A DNA stretch of 64,000 bases from JAEKNW01 sp963678375. GTDB lineage: Bacteria; Cloacimonadota; Cloacimonadia; Cloacimonadales; JAFGVF01. Within the stretch, counting starts at the first letter, position 1; each line of letters opens with the position of its first letter. The stretch covers positions 372,001 through 436,000 of the forward strand of contig CAXXQH010000001.1 in the NCBI GenBank assembly GCA_963678375.2, in the 5' to 3' direction. Shown here piece by piece: positions 16,576 to 27,005 of this stretch. The notes below the pieces were generated by a model. It saw nothing but the letters and a program-made list of their open reading frames with translations, searched no databases and was not told the origin of the DNA. Position numbers and translations under genes: made by a program.

Positions 16576-19023
16576 TCATTTCATACCAATATAATAACCT
16601 TGGGATTGAATATTATTAGTTTTATTTTTCCTTAGCAATACCTTTGGATATTCATTAATAAAATCACTAATATCTAGCTGAGTATCATTTCTATTGATAA
16701 TGACAATAAGCTCACTTTCATTTTTAATACTCCACCGTTTATAAATTAGCAATTCTTCATGTTCAATAAATTGAATATATCCTTCAGATAGTAAATTGTG
16801 ATCTTTCCTTAGTTTAATTAACGACTTATAAAAATCAAATAATTCTATTCTTGTCTTATCTTGAGCATAATCCCAAGGAAAAGGTCTTCTGTTATCTGGG
16901 TCCTTATTACCATCAAGAAAAACCTCATCACCATAATATATATGTGGAATACCTATATAAGTGAACTGAAAAATTAAAGCTACTTTTAGTTTATCAAGAT
17001 TATCTTTTGCTAATCTTCTTAACCTTATTGTATCATGACTTGCCAAGAGATTCATTTGATTCTTCAATACTTGCCAAGGTAATTCCATTAAACCAGATGA
17101 AATTTCATTAATAAAAGTAGTCAAAGACATTGTTGCTTTAAAAAAATATTCTACTACTGGGTCTTTAAAAAAGTGATAGTTCATAATCCCATCAAAATAA
17201 TTACCTTGAAGCCAAACTTTTGGATTATTCCAGATTTCCCCCACAAGGTATATATCTGATTTTATTCCCTTTAATATATCTCTAAATGTCTTCCAAAACC
17301 AGAATGGAACTTCTTCAGGGACATCTAATCTAAAACCATCGATATCATAGTCCACAACCCACGTTCTCATAGCTTCTAGAAGATAATTTACTAATTTAAC
17401 ATTTACCTGAGCCTGCCTTATATCAGTTATCTTATTTTCTTCTTTAGGGCTCCTAGCTAAATCATAGTTGAATTCAGGTAAGTCCTTTATTCCCCACCAG
17501 CACTGATAATAATCTTCAGCATTAAATTTCTCATCAATTTTTTGTGGTAGAGGCCATTGGTACCAATCAAACCATGACCAATATTTAGATTTTTTCCCAT
17601 TATCAATACAATCTTTAAAAGCAAAGAAATCAATCCCACAATGATTGAGTGCTATGTCAATAATGACTTTTATACCATTTTTGTGAAGTTCAAATACTAG
17701 GTCACCAAATACTTGATTTGTGCCTAAATGTGGATCTACTTGCCTAAAATCAATTGTGTCATACCTATGAGGTGATTTTGCTGTAAAAATTGGATTTAAA
17801 TATATTAGAGTTATACCAAGCTCTTTTAGGTAGGGAATCTTTGCCTTAACTCCTAGTAAATCACCACCATAGAAGGCAAACCAGTCAGGTTCCTTATCAT
17901 TAGAATAAGGATTTCTGGTTAGTATGTCTATGTTCTGCCATTCTAATAAGTGATAATACTCTTGGTTCTTCTTGAGACTTCCTAGACTAGGTTCTTGCTT
18001 AGTTCCTTGATAATAATCTTCTTGGAAGTCTGGATTTATGCTAGGATCACCATTAGCGAAACGGTCTGGCATTATTTGGTAGATAATTCTGTTGTTTAAT
18101 GAAGTGTCAATACTAAAGATTTTTAAGGTATTAGGACTAAAAACAGACTGAATATGTTTGTTATTTGAGATATTTCTAATATTAGCATAAAGTATTGTAT
18201 CATCAGTCTTTATTGTTAAAGAAAGAGAGTATATCATGTTAATATCTATTATATTTATCAGTTGATTATAAGTAGTCAAGTACTTGTTACTAGCTATAAA
18301 ATTCATATCATATGATTTCTCGTTTAACTGTAAAGTCAGAGCAAGATTATTCCACTTAGGTAATACTACTTTAAACTCAAATTGTTCTTGAGAATACCTG
18401 TAAATTCTTATAATTTCATCTTTAAAAACAACATTATTAGTGTCGTATGATTTAATCAAAGCTAGGTTAATCACCTGATAGTCCTCAAGATTTGTTACAA
18501 TCAATGAGTTTGGAGACTTATTATCATGAGACTTTTTAACTTTAGAAGATTGAATTTCCTCTTGATTATACCATTTATCATCTTTCGCTAAGTACTTATA
18601 TTGGTACTGTCCTTTAGATAAAAACAGACATGTTCTAAGATTATTATCAGTCTGGTAAAATCTATTTGAATTTGGTTTCCATTCATTAAAATCACCAACT
18701 ATGGAAATCTCCTCAAATCTAGTATTGTCTTCTATTTTAATAGGTACAAGATAAAGGTATTCTGTTTCTGACTCAACTTCTATGATTGATACCTTACCTT
18801 TACCTGTATATATTGTATCAGAAGCTGGATCTAGAACTTTCTTATCATTCATTAGGAAGTAATATTTGTACTTTCCAGGGTTAAGCTCAATTGTTGTTTT
18901 ATATATACCAGAATCTTCTATTAGCACATGAGATCTTCCATTCCAATCATTGAAATCTCCAACTAAATAGATATTAAAGTCACCTGTAATAGGTGGTTGA
19001 TAAGAGAATGTTACTTTTTTCAT
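16576..19023 (-). CDS. GH13 alpha-amylase family enzyme (neopullulanase/cyclomaltodextrinase-like) with tandem N-terminal E-set domains
   Basis: 815 residues, no signal peptide, so likely cytoplasmic. Two N-terminal CBM48-like domains: FNIYLVGDFNDWNG at about 16-29 and EISIVGDFNEWKPN at about 105-118. A further beta domain precedes the GH13 barrel, which begins IIYQIMPDRFANGDP. Catalytic residues are nucleophile Asp567 (GFRLDVPEE), acid/base Glu596 (LVGEIWNNP) and Asp664 (LASHDTIRL); IDIALNHCGID is region I. FDGIMNYHFFKDPV is typical of GH13_20-type enzymes acting on maltodextrins. It follows the tamB-like gene by 5 nt, an odd partner, perhaps for glycogen turnover. Confidence 0.85.
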   Translation of the reverse strand: MKKVTFSYQPPITGDFNIYLVGDFNDWNGRSHVLIEDSGIYKTTIELNPGKYKYYFLMNDKKVLDPASDTIYTGKGKVSIIEVESETEYLYLVPIKIEDNTRFEEISIVGDFNEWKPNSNRFYQTDNNLRTCLFLSKGQYQYKYLAKDDKWYNQEEIQSSKVKKSHDNKSPNSLIVTNLEDYQVINLALIKSYDTNNVVFKDEIIRIYRYSQEQFEFKVVLPKWNNLALTLQLNEKSYDMNFIASNKYLTTYNQLINIIDINMIYSLSLTIKTDDTILYANIRNISNNKHIQSVFSPNTLKIFSIDTSLNNRIIYQIMPDRFANGDPSINPDFQEDYYQGTKQEPSLGSLKKNQEYYHLLEWQNIDILTRNPYSNDKEPDWFAFYGGDLLGVKAKIPYLKELGITLIYLNPIFTAKSPHRYDTIDFRQVDPHLGTNQVFGDLVFELHKNGIKVIIDIALNHCGIDFFAFKDCIDNGKKSKYWSWFDWYQWPLPQKIDEKFNAEDYYQCWWGIKDLPEFNYDLARSPKEENKITDIRQAQVNVKLVNYLLEAMRTWVVDYDIDGFRLDVPEEVPFWFWKTFRDILKGIKSDIYLVGEIWNNPKVWLQGNYFDGIMNYHFFKDPVVEYFFKATMSLTTFINEISSGLMELPWQVLKNQMNLLASHDTIRLRRLAKDNLDKLKVALIFQFTYIGIPHIYYGDEVFLDGNKDPDNRRPFPWDYAQDKTRIELFDFYKSLIKLRKDHNLLSEGYIQFIEHEELLIYKRWSIKNESELIVIINRNDTQLDISDFINEYPKVLLRKNKTNNIQSQGYYIGMK

Positions 19024-19028
19024 AGGAT

Positions 19029-22000
19029 TTAAAAGTTTATGCTGTGGAATAACATGATTTCATGGGAACTATCTCCACTTGGTCTATACTTGTAAGTATA
19101 GGACATTTTTGTTTGGAAGTTGATATTAGTTCTAATTTGGAAATCTTGGTCATAAATAATCTTACTTCTTCTATTTAAGTCAGTAATCTCCTGGAAAAAG
19201 CCCTCATAGTCGAAGTATAGTCTTTTATAAATAGGACGACCAAAACTTATTGTAAGATTATTTAATAGTATTGAACTTGAGAATTGAGCAAGTTCAGAGT
19301 CTGACAACTCACGTGATTGATCTTGATTAATATCATTGGTTGGTTCATTTATAACATAATTATTTACCATATTTTTTACAAAACCAGGTCTGATGTAGAA
19401 GTAATCTAGCATTAACCTTCTTCTAAAAAAGGTCTCTACTGGTCTTAAGAAACTATTAACAAAAGTATTATCTACATTTGATCCCAGCATTAATATTGTT
19501 TCATTTTGCAGTGCATTTTGATCTTCTTGCTCAACATCATAAGAATTATCTGATATCCTGAGTCTATTAATTGCTTGAGCTTGTGTTTTATCATCAGGGT
19601 TATCACTAGCAAGAGTCAAGACTAAATCATCAATACCCAGTTGATTACTTTGTCCATTAGATACTTTTAAAGTTACAGTAGAGCCATCTTGTACTCTCTT
19701 AACAAATGTACCATTGATTGAGAAATCTATTTCATTTATTAAGACTTCTACTAAATCGACTTCAAAATCTGTATCTAAGAAAGTTACTGTTCCTTCCTCA
19801 GCTACAAATCTTGCACTTGGAACTGACCATTCATTATTTTTATAAGATAGATTTAAAAAGCTACTTGGAGTCACTGATATATCAGTAGGGTAAGTCACAT
19901 ACTTTGTATTCTCCCCTACTACTAGTCTCGCATCAAGAATAAATGGAAGAGGATTAGAAGCAGTCTCCTCTTTTTCTGGAAATTTATCTTTTCTGCCAAA
20001 GGTATTTTGAGAAGCAGAAGTAATAATTGATAATAAGTTTTCAGTGTTAGGTGGATAGATTATTGAAGCATTTGAGACATTTACTTCTAAATCAATCTTC
20101 ATATCATCAAAAGGGCCTTTTATTGTTGCAAAGTCATTTGATAAACCAGAAATTCTAATTAGAGCAGATTCGTTTTTGGGCATATATTGTGGGATATGTG
20201 CTAGGATACCTTGCTGTGATGTATACAATCTGAACTGTCCTAAGATTAGGTTTCCTATGAAAAAGTTATCATTATCCTCAGAAATCTTATTTGCAATAGT
20301 AAGAAAGCCATCTCCAAGCTTAAGATTGAATCTATCAAGTTCTAGTTTATTATCTCTAACTTCAGCTGTAATATCAATATTTTCAATAGTTTCTGGCTGA
20401 CCAAGCAACTGTAAATTACTATCTTCAGTTTTTATATATCCTTCATAAACTTGAAAACCTTCTTCATCAACCCCCACAATTAGTTCACTTGTTAAGTTAA
20501 ATTTACCAGAGTCTAATAAGTCAGGAGCAATTTTCTGCAAAATATTATAAACATCAGCATCAGCTTTGACAAATAATCTCTCTTCTGAAGGGATAAATTC
20601 ATTTCTGAAAAGGTCATAAGAGAAATCTCCAATAACATTAACATCAGCGTAATTATGTGAGTTTAAATAAAGATTATCAACATGAATTCTTTGAGGAAGG
20701 TAAAGCATATTAAAATAAACATCATTTATGACAAAATCATCAATTAGGAAATCTGAGCCAACACCTTTTAACCTAAATCGATATTTATCTTCTTCTTTAG
20801 AGTCATACCTAAAAGTTAAATCACCGCTAACAAATCCTTCCAAGGGTATAATATGCTGATAATCCTTAAAGTCTATTTCGTTAATCAGAGCATCAATATT
20901 TGCTTGAAATCCATCTTCAGCCTCAATAGCACCAGTGGCTGAAACTAATATTTGCCTTTCATTATACACTAATAGTTGCTTTATAGAGATTTTTTCTGGG
21001 ATACCTTCTAAACTTGCTTTTAAGCCATAACCTGAGAAACCAGCTACATCAATACCAGTCATGTTAACATCAAGCTTGATAAGTTCACTAAACCAGAAAT
21101 AGTCTAATTTTAATGTAACAAATCCATTAGGGTAATCTTCTACTAACTCACTAGGGAAGAATTTCTTTAATTCTCTCAAAGATAATTGATTAAGCTCTAA
21201 TCTTAATCCTCGCTTATCATTAAGCAGATCTCTAGCTTTAAGAATTATGTTTTGATTAATTATGATATCAGCATTGAGTTCGTCAAAGTTATTGAAAGCT
21301 ATATTGGAAGTGATGTTTGATTCCTGGTTATAGACTTTACCTTGAATAGTATTATTGCTAATAGCTAGCTGATTAGTATCAATATCCCATTGGACATTAG
21401 TATGTAGGGGTAGATATATATTGTCATTTGCAGCCGTAATATCTAGATTCAGATTTGCTTCTATCTTTTGATTATTCTTGTTTACTATTATATTACCATT
21501 AACAAGAGGATTGAGCCAAGAGAAGTCTTTTTCTTTTAGAGTAGTATAAGCCTTATTTGCTTGGAAATCAATAAATTTAAATTCTGCTCTGGAACTAGTG
21601 AAGGCTAAGTTTGTGTCAATGTTCATAGTTAAGTTCTGATTTCTTAACTCTCCAGATAGAATATCCTTATCTAAACTTACCAAACCAGAAATCGGTGGTA
21701 ACAATAAGTCCCCATAACCTAAAGTAAAGTCGCTAACTAGTAATCTAAAATGTGAGTTACCGTCTATAATAATGCCTTTTGTTAGCAGGTTACCTTGGAG
21801 GGTAATATTACTTTCTTCTTTATTCTTTATTAGCAAATCAGCTGTTATAAAGTTTTTATGAAGAAAGCCATGACCAGATATAAGATTTTGATCAAGTTCT
21901 GTATGAAGAAGTTGTAATTCTAACTGATCTTGATATAATAGACTTGCATCAATATTGGTTAAGACCAGTGAATTGAAATCTAATGAATCAGAGTTCACCT

Positions 22001-23105
22001 TGCCTTTGATAGCTAGATTGCTTGCATAACCACTAACATCTACATCAGCGTTAACTATACCCTCCATAAAGGTGTAAGTATTTCCTATCTGGTAATCACT
22101 AACCTCTGCTTGAGCCTCAATCTCAAGATTTTTAAAAAGACTTATCAGATTTCCATGAAGACTAATAGGAATATTCATAAAAGTAGTCTTTGCTGGTTTA
22201 ACATACAAGTTGTTACTATCACCTTTAATAACAAGATTTTCAACAGCTAATTTTAAATCAAATAGATTAGCTTGAGCTCTGTCACTTTCTAAGTCTAAAG
22301 CTAAATATAAACCTTGTGGACTTGCAAAATCAAGTTTAGCTTTACCTACTAGATTGAGTTTTATATCTTCAGCAACTGGAACAAACAAAGAATCAGGATT
22401 ATATCCACCAGTATCTAGTGAAATTGACTTTAGTCCTATCTCAGAAAATGCTAGTTCAACATTGAATTTATTCTGTCTATTATCTAGCATTATAGCTTGA
22501 AAAGTAGCCTGTCGTTTATTATCAAAAGTAATATTAGCATGAGAAAAATTATCTCTAATTCCAAAATATTCCTTATAGACAACTTCTGCTCTTAAACTTG
22601 CATTAGTAATATTAACTTTACGAACATAGTCTCTTACATCAAAGCTACTATCATCCTTTGAGTCTTTTTTAACTTCAGGCTTGGTTCTCTTAGGACTTTC
22701 TTCATCCTTAAACTTCTGAATATACTCAATAGTTGGAGAATCTATATAAAGAGAATCAACAATTTCGGACATCCATTTTGACCTTGAAAAAATTGATGAA
22801 TAATTAAGATTTAGGTCAAGTTTTGTAGTATTTAAGTAATAATATAAATCAGTTTGTGATTCAACCTTTAGGTCTTCAAAAAAAATACCCTTTTTGTTGA
22901 TATCTATCTTTGACATTGAGATCTCAGCTTTAGCTAAATTAGATATTGTGTTTTCTAGTAAATATTTAGCAATATTATTCCTCTTCCATAACAAAGAGAG
23001 TATTGATGAGATAATAATCAATAATACAATAATAATTACTGATCTTTTCTTCCACCTTTTTCTAGTTTTTTTTATCTTCTTTAGCTTACCAACACTTTTC
23101 TTCAT
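19029..23105 (-). CDS. TamB-like translocation/assembly protein (DUF490)
   Basis: 1358 residues. A very basic N-terminus (KKIKKTRKRWKKRS) and one transmembrane helix (about 24-42) anchor it in the inner membrane. The rest is a long run of short beta strands typical of AsmA/TamB lipid-bridge proteins. The C-terminal DUF490 region is recognisable: VPSARFVAEEGTVTFLDTDFEVD, LVLTLASDNP, NETILMLGSNVDN and a final FGRPIYKRLYFDYEGFF with a terminal Phe. Proteins of this class shuttle phospholipid or assist outer-membrane insertion. Its ATG overlaps the lolD stop by 4 nt, linking it to lipoprotein export. Confidence 0.82.
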   Translation of the reverse strand: MKKSVGKLKKIKKTRKRWKKRSVIIIVLLIIISSILSLLWKRNNIAKYLLENTISNLAKAEISMSKIDINKKGIFFEDLKVESQTDLYYYLNTTKLDLNLNYSSIFSRSKWMSEIVDSLYIDSPTIEYIQKFKDEESPKRTKPEVKKDSKDDSSFDVRDYVRKVNITNASLRAEVVYKEYFGIRDNFSHANITFDNKRQATFQAIMLDNRQNKFNVELAFSEIGLKSISLDTGGYNPDSLFVPVAEDIKLNLVGKAKLDFASPQGLYLALDLESDRAQANLFDLKLAVENLVIKGDSNNLYVKPAKTTFMNIPISLHGNLISLFKNLEIEAQAEVSDYQIGNTYTFMEGIVNADVDVSGYASNLAIKGKVNSDSLDFNSLVLTNIDASLLYQDQLELQLLHTELDQNLISGHGFLHKNFITADLLIKNKEESNITLQGNLLTKGIIIDGNSHFRLLVSDFTLGYGDLLLPPISGLVSLDKDILSGELRNQNLTMNIDTNLAFTSSRAEFKFIDFQANKAYTTLKEKDFSWLNPLVNGNIIVNKNNQKIEANLNLDITAANDNIYLPLHTNVQWDIDTNQLAISNNTIQGKVYNQESNITSNIAFNNFDELNADIIINQNIILKARDLLNDKRGLRLELNQLSLRELKKFFPSELVEDYPNGFVTLKLDYFWFSELIKLDVNMTGIDVAGFSGYGLKASLEGIPEKISIKQLLVYNERQILVSATGAIEAEDGFQANIDALINEIDFKDYQHIIPLEGFVSGDLTFRYDSKEEDKYRFRLKGVGSDFLIDDFVINDVYFNMLYLPQRIHVDNLYLNSHNYADVNVIGDFSYDLFRNEFIPSEERLFVKADADVYNILQKIAPDLLDSGKFNLTSELIVGVDEEGFQVYEGYIKTEDSNLQLLGQPETIENIDITAEVRDNKLELDRFNLKLGDGFLTIANKISEDNDNFFIGNLILGQFRLYTSQQGILAHIPQYMPKNESALIRISGLSNDFATIKGPFDDMKIDLEVNVSNASIIYPPNTENLLSIITSASQNTFGRKDKFPEKEETASNPLPFILDARLVVGENTKYVTYPTDISVTPSSFLNLSYKNNEWSVPSARFVAEEGTVTFLDTDFEVDLVEVLINEIDFSINGTFVKRVQDGSTVTLKVSNGQSNQLGIDDLVLTLASDNPDDKTQAQAINRLRISDNSYDVEQEDQNALQNETILMLGSNVDNTFVNSFLRPVETFFRRRLMLDYFYIRPGFVKNMVNNYVINEPTNDINQDQSRELSDSELAQFSSSILLNNLTISFGRPIYKRLYFDYEGFFQEITDLNRRSKIIYDQDFQIRTNINFQTKMSYTYKYRPSGDSSHEIMLFHSINF

Positions 23106-23767
23106 AGTTGAGTTAGTTTACCCTCTCTAATAGTGTAATGAGTATCGCTAACAGCAACCAAACTTAAATCATGAGTAACAAAAATCACTGTTAATCCTTG
23201 CTTATTTAACTCTCTTAGAATTTTCATAACACTTTTTGTAGTTTCATCATCCAGGTTACCAGAAGGTTCATCTGCTAAAATAATCATTGGTTTTGTAACT
23301 ATAGCCCTTGCGATAGCAATTCTCTGTTCTTCTCCCCCACTCAATTGATTAGGGAAGTGATGAAGTCTTTCTCTAAGTCCCAACTTCTCGATATAATTTT
23401 GGGCTAGTTCATAAGCTTCTTTCTTTTTCAAACCTTGGACTAAGAGGGGTATAGCAACATTTTCTAGGGCAGTAAAATCTTCTAAGAGATAGTGAAATTG
23501 AAAGATAAAACCAATATTCTTATTTCTAAAAATTTCCATATTAGATATATTATCCCGTTTGCTTCCAGCTAAAACAATCTCACCTGAATCTGGAGAATCT
23601 AGTAAACCTATCAGATGTAATAGTGTACTTTTACCACAACCTGAAGCCCCTGTAATTGCTACAAACTCTCCTTTATTTACAGAGAGATCAATTTCTTTTA
23701 ATACACTTAACTTTTGATTAGCATCATGATAGCTTTTACTTACTTTATTTAATTTTATAATTTCCAT
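23102..23767 (-). CDS. lolD: Lipoprotein-releasing/MacB-type ABC ATPase (LolD)
   Basis: 221 residues. Walker A GASGCGKST, Q-loop FQFHYLL, signature LSGGEEQRIAIARAI, Walker B IILADEPSGNLD, H-loop VTHD; every catalytic residue is present. The L-L-x-D-F-T-A-L-E-N segment after the Q-loop and the 221-aa length are typical of LolD, which powers extraction of lipoproteins from the inner membrane. It lies one base after the permease gene and overlaps the tamB-like gene. Confidence 0.88.
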   Translation of the reverse strand: MEIIKLNKVSKSYHDANQKLSVLKEIDLSVNKGEFVAITGASGCGKSTLLHLIGLLDSPDSGEIVLAGSKRDNISNMEIFRNKNIGFIFQFHYLLEDFTALENVAIPLLVQGLKKKEAYELAQNYIEKLGLRERLHHFPNQLSGGEEQRIAIARAIVTKPMIILADEPSGNLDDETTKSVMKILRELNKQGLTVIFVTHDLSLVAVSDTHYTIREGKLTQL

Positions 23768-23768
23768 A

Positions 23769-24998
23769 TTATCGTCTCAATATTTTTATTGTTTGAAGTT
23801 TATTAATAGATCTAAGAGAAAAGATGATAGTTAAAGATATAATCAAAACTGTAGTGCCATATATCAAGAAAAGGGTAGAATAAGAAGGATTAATCATAAT
23901 TTTATCGATGAAATAAATATCAGCTTTAAGGGTAAAGAAATCTTGATGAGTCAAAAGATAAGCCAAACCATAACCTAAAAGCAAGCCAATAATTATTCCG
24001 ATATGTGTTAAAATTAAAGAGAATATATAGTAAAGCATTTTAATCTGTCTTCTTTTCAGTCCTAAAGTCATTAAAATACCAATTTCCTCTATCTTTTCAT
24101 TTATAATAGTAGAAATTGTACTGATAACATTAAAACCAGCCACTATAACAATTATACAAAGAATCAAGAATATCATTATCTTCTGTAAGCCAAGAGCTGC
24201 AAAGATAGCTGATTCATGAGAAATCACATCTCTAGCGTAAAGACTGGGAAGTTGAGACATGAATCTCTTGTTAAGTTGATTAGTAAGCTCAGAACTCACT
24301 TGATTATCTCTATTTTTTAAAATAAGTGAATAGCTATTATTACTCTCAGTATTCCCACTCAACTTTCTTATGTTGTTAGAACTAACAATTGCTCGGGTTA
24401 CATCTATATCATAAAGACCAGTTTTATATATATCTTTAACAATAAGTTTATCACTTTTTTTGACTAATCCGAAAATTGAATAGCGAATAGAACTTGGTAG
24501 AACAACTTCAATATAATCACCAATTTCAGCATTCAAGTCTTTGGCTAAATACTTGCCTAGAATTACTTCATTATCTTCAAGCTGAAAGTTATCTTCATTA
24601 GAAAAGGGATAAATCAAGTTATTATAGTCTTTATCCTCAGTAAAATAGGCTTGTAAGTAAGCAGGTTTATTCTTCCCCTTATTAGCCATAATTACAGATA
24701 ATTGAAGTTGGGGTGAAAATGCTTGTATCTTTTGAGAATATTCAGCTAAAATTGACATTAAACTCTCTTCCTGGGATCCATCTAATTGATTGCTATTATT
24801 TATGATACTAATATCAGGCTGAGAAGCTTTGTAAGCTTGACTGAGTGTTTGCTCATAACTCTCAAACAAGATCATAGACAAAGTTAATGCTGCCACAGCA
24901 ATGACTATGCCCAGTATCATAAATACCGAGTTTTTCCCCCAAGAGGATTTTTTTAGTCTTCTTAGACTTGTCCAATATAAAGGAATTAATCTCTTCAC
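23769..24998 (-). CDS. LolC/LolE-type ABC permease
   Basis: 409 residues with the FtsX/MacB layout: one N-terminal helix (about 25-45), a periplasmic domain of some 215 residues, then three helices (about 270-295, 320-345, 370-395). The C-terminal FtsX domain has NVISTISTIINEKIEEIGILMTLGLKRRQI, the coupling region seen in LolC/E proteins. One permease gene is present, so a homodimer (LolCE-like or LolF) is likely. ATG overlaps the last base of the RodZ-like gene. Confidence 0.85.
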   Translation of the reverse strand: MKRLIPLYWTSLRRLKKSSWGKNSVFMILGIVIAVAALTLSMILFESYEQTLSQAYKASQPDISIINNSNQLDGSQEESLMSILAEYSQKIQAFSPQLQLSVIMANKGKNKPAYLQAYFTEDKDYNNLIYPFSNEDNFQLEDNEVILGKYLAKDLNAEIGDYIEVVLPSSIRYSIFGLVKKSDKLIVKDIYKTGLYDIDVTRAIVSSNNIRKLSGNTESNNSYSLILKNRDNQVSSELTNQLNKRFMSQLPSLYARDVISHESAIFAALGLQKIMIFLILCIIVIVAGFNVISTISTIINEKIEEIGILMTLGLKRRQIKMLYYIFSLILTHIGIIIGLLLGYGLAYLLTHQDFFTLKADIYFIDKIMINPSYSTLFLIYGTTVLIISLTIIFSLRSINKLQTIKILRR

Positions 24999-25486
24999 TA
25001 ATTATCTCTTTCAGCAGGTGGTGGTAACTCAATAATTATTTTTTCAGGTTCAGCTTCTTGAGCTTCAGCTTCTTGAATTTCACTATGAGCTTTGAAGATA
25101 GAAAATTCATTATTTTTGAACATATCCACTACATATATTATTAAGAAGATAGTTACACTTATAATAACTAAAGCATAAATTAAGTTGTAAGAAATCAGAA
25201 ACTTACGTTCCGGTTTATACTCTAGTGTTTTAAAATTATTAACCTTGTACTTAGGATATTTATTCTCTATAATAGCAATAATTTTGCTTTGATTTATGTT
25301 TAATTTACGCACAATAGAATAAGCATAACTCTTGACTACTCCAAAGCCACCTAGAGCTTCTATTTGGTCATCTTCTAATAGTTCTAGATGCTCTTTTTTA
25401 ATTAAAGTAATACTAGCTAACTCTTCTAAAGAAAGATTCTTATCTTCTCTTATACTTTTTATATATTGCCCTATACTATCCATCAT
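24998..25486 (-). CDS. RodZ-like helix-turn-helix membrane protein
   Basis: About 162 residues from the ATG at 25486 (an ATG directly after it is equivalent); the upstream ATG at 25495 is part of the ATGGAG ribosome-binding site. An N-terminal cytoplasmic HTH (SIGQYIKSIREDKNLSLEELASITLIKKEHLELLE) is followed by FGVVKSYAYSIVRKL, matching the HTH_25 domain of RodZ, a basic linker, one helix (about 108-126) and a short extracytoplasmic tail rich in Glu/Ala/Pro. RodZ links MreB to the cell-wall machinery; the short C-terminus lacks the usual beta domain. Overlaps dapF and lolC. Confidence 0.72.
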   Translation of the reverse strand: MMDSIGQYIKSIREDKNLSLEELASITLIKKEHLELLEDDQIEALGGFGVVKSYAYSIVRKLNINQSKIIAIIENKYPKYKVNNFKTLEYKPERKFLISYNLIYALVIISVTIFLIIYVVDMFKNNEFSIFKAHSEIQEAEAQEAEPEKIIIELPPPAERDN

Positions 25487-26280
25487 AAACTCCATTTAAA
25501 GGTACCATGGCAAACTTCTCTAACCTGACCTTCTAAATTTATATTATTGTTTTTATATGAGATTCTTACATCTCCACCATCTAACTCTATGGTTACTGTT
25601 GATTCCACTAGCCTTTGTTTATAACAATCCCAAAAAATAGCACTAGCTCCACTCCCACAAGCATAAGTAAGACCGCTACCCCGCTCATATACTATTGCTT
25701 TTATTCTTTCTGGACTTATTATTTCTATCAGTTCAACATTTATTCCATCGGGAAAATCATTGCTGCATTGGATATCTTCAGCTAAGTGCAGAAAATCTTC
25801 ACGTTTCATCTTGGCTTTATCATTATTAATAATAAGATGTTGATTCCCAATATCAATAACATTCCCTTTTAGTCTATCAGAAGAGTAGCTTGTAATAACT
25901 TTTGCGAGTCCCATCTCTACTATGACAGTAGACTCACCTAAATCTACTTTAGCTTTTTTTGTTCCACTCAAAGTGCCTATAGTAAAATTAGTTTTCTTTG
26001 ATTCTTCAGCTAGTAAATAAGCTACAGATCTAAGAGCATTACCACACATCTTAGCTTCCGAACCATCGCTATTAAAGATTCTCATGAAGCAATCTGTTTC
26101 TTTATCTGCATCTTCATTCATTACGACCAACCCATCGGAACCTATACCAAATCTGATATCACTGACTGCTTTACTGAGATTATTAAAATCAATATTTTGA
26201 TAAGTCTCTTTCCTGTTATCAATATAGATATAATTATTCCCTTGGGCAGTTACTTTTATAAAATCAATGTCTCTAGTCAT
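25483..26280 (-). CDS. dapF: Diaminopimelate epimerase
   Basis: 265 residues. Interconverts LL- and meso-diaminopimelate for lysine and peptidoglycan. The two catalytic cysteines are in AKMCGNALRS and TYACGSGASA. The N-terminal motif usually reading GxGNDF is AQGNNYIYID, slightly unusual. FGIGSDGLVV and RIFNSDGSEA are also conserved. It overlaps dapB by 8 nt, giving a dapBF pair; the Shine-Dalgarno for the next gene is inside its last codons. Confidence 0.93.
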   Translation of the reverse strand: MTRDIDFIKVTAQGNNYIYIDNRKETYQNIDFNNLSKAVSDIRFGIGSDGLVVMNEDADKETDCFMRIFNSDGSEAKMCGNALRSVAYLLAEESKKTNFTIGTLSGTKKAKVDLGESTVIVEMGLAKVITSYSSDRLKGNVIDIGNQHLIINNDKAKMKREDFLHLAEDIQCSNDFPDGINVELIEIISPERIKAIVYERGSGLTYACGSGASAIFWDCYKQRLVESTVTIELDGGDVRISYKNNNINLEGQVREVCHGTFKWSL

Positions 26281-26986
26281 CTAAACCAAATATCTCTTTA
26301 AAATAATCACTAAAATTATAAAAACCACTTCTATTAGCTATCCAATTTATTGATTTTACTGCTCCTGATACAAAGGCAGAACGTTCTCTTGCAAGATGTT
26401 TGAATTCAATAAAATCATAGTCACCATCAAAACCTATCAAATGAGTACCTGGTTTCCGTCCTGCTCTAATAGATTCAAACTCAAATCCTGGTCTCATTGC
26501 AGAATAATTATGCTTAATAAGTGATGTTATATACTTAGCAGTTCCTGAAGGTCTATCTTTCTTTTCATTGTGATGCTCTTCATAAGCATATATATCATAA
26601 TCAGGAATTTTATCCATCATCTTAGCAAGATAGCTAATTGTCTGGAAATATATATTCATACCAACAGAGAAGTTAGCTCCGTAAATTATTCCGACCCTAT
26701 ATTTCTTAGCCATATCTTTAACTAAGTCTATTTGATCGTACCAACCTGATGTCCCAAGAACAATATTAACACCGCTTTTAGCTAAAACATCTATTCTATC
26801 AACAACACCTTTAGGTTGAGTAAATTCTAAAGCTACCTCAGCACCATTAAGGTTATCTCTACTTATCTTTTTGTTATATTTAGGATTACTAGTGTCAAAG
26901 ATACTAACAATCTCATGTCCATTCTTTTCACATAAAGAGTGGAGCATCTGCCCCATTTTTCCGTAGCCAATCAAAGCAATTTTCAT
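26273..26986 (-). CDS. dapB: 4-hydroxy-tetrahydrodipicolinate reductase
   Basis: 237 residues from ATG 26986, which has AGAGG 8 nt upstream and gives the expected MKIALIGYGKMGQ Rossmann start; the ATG seven codons upstream is rejected. NAD(P)H-dependent reduction in the diaminopimelate/lysine pathway. Seen: EFTQPKGVVDRI, VLGTSGWYDQ, YGANFSVGMNI and the catalytic region EEHHNEKKDRPSGTA. First gene of a chain of overlapping genes (dapB, dapF, rodZ-like, lolC, lolD, tamB-like, GH13), so cell-wall precursor and envelope export genes are cotranscribed. Confidence 0.94.
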   Translation of the reverse strand: MKIALIGYGKMGQMLHSLCEKNGHEIVSIFDTSNPKYNKKISRDNLNGAEVALEFTQPKGVVDRIDVLAKSGVNIVLGTSGWYDQIDLVKDMAKKYRVGIIYGANFSVGMNIYFQTISYLAKMMDKIPDYDIYAYEEHHNEKKDRPSGTAKYITSLIKHNYSAMRPGFEFESIRAGRKPGTHLIGFDGDYDFIEFKHLARERSAFVSGAVKSINWIANRSGFYNFSDYFKEIFGLDD

Positions 26987-27005
26987 ATTTATACCTCTTT
27001 TATTC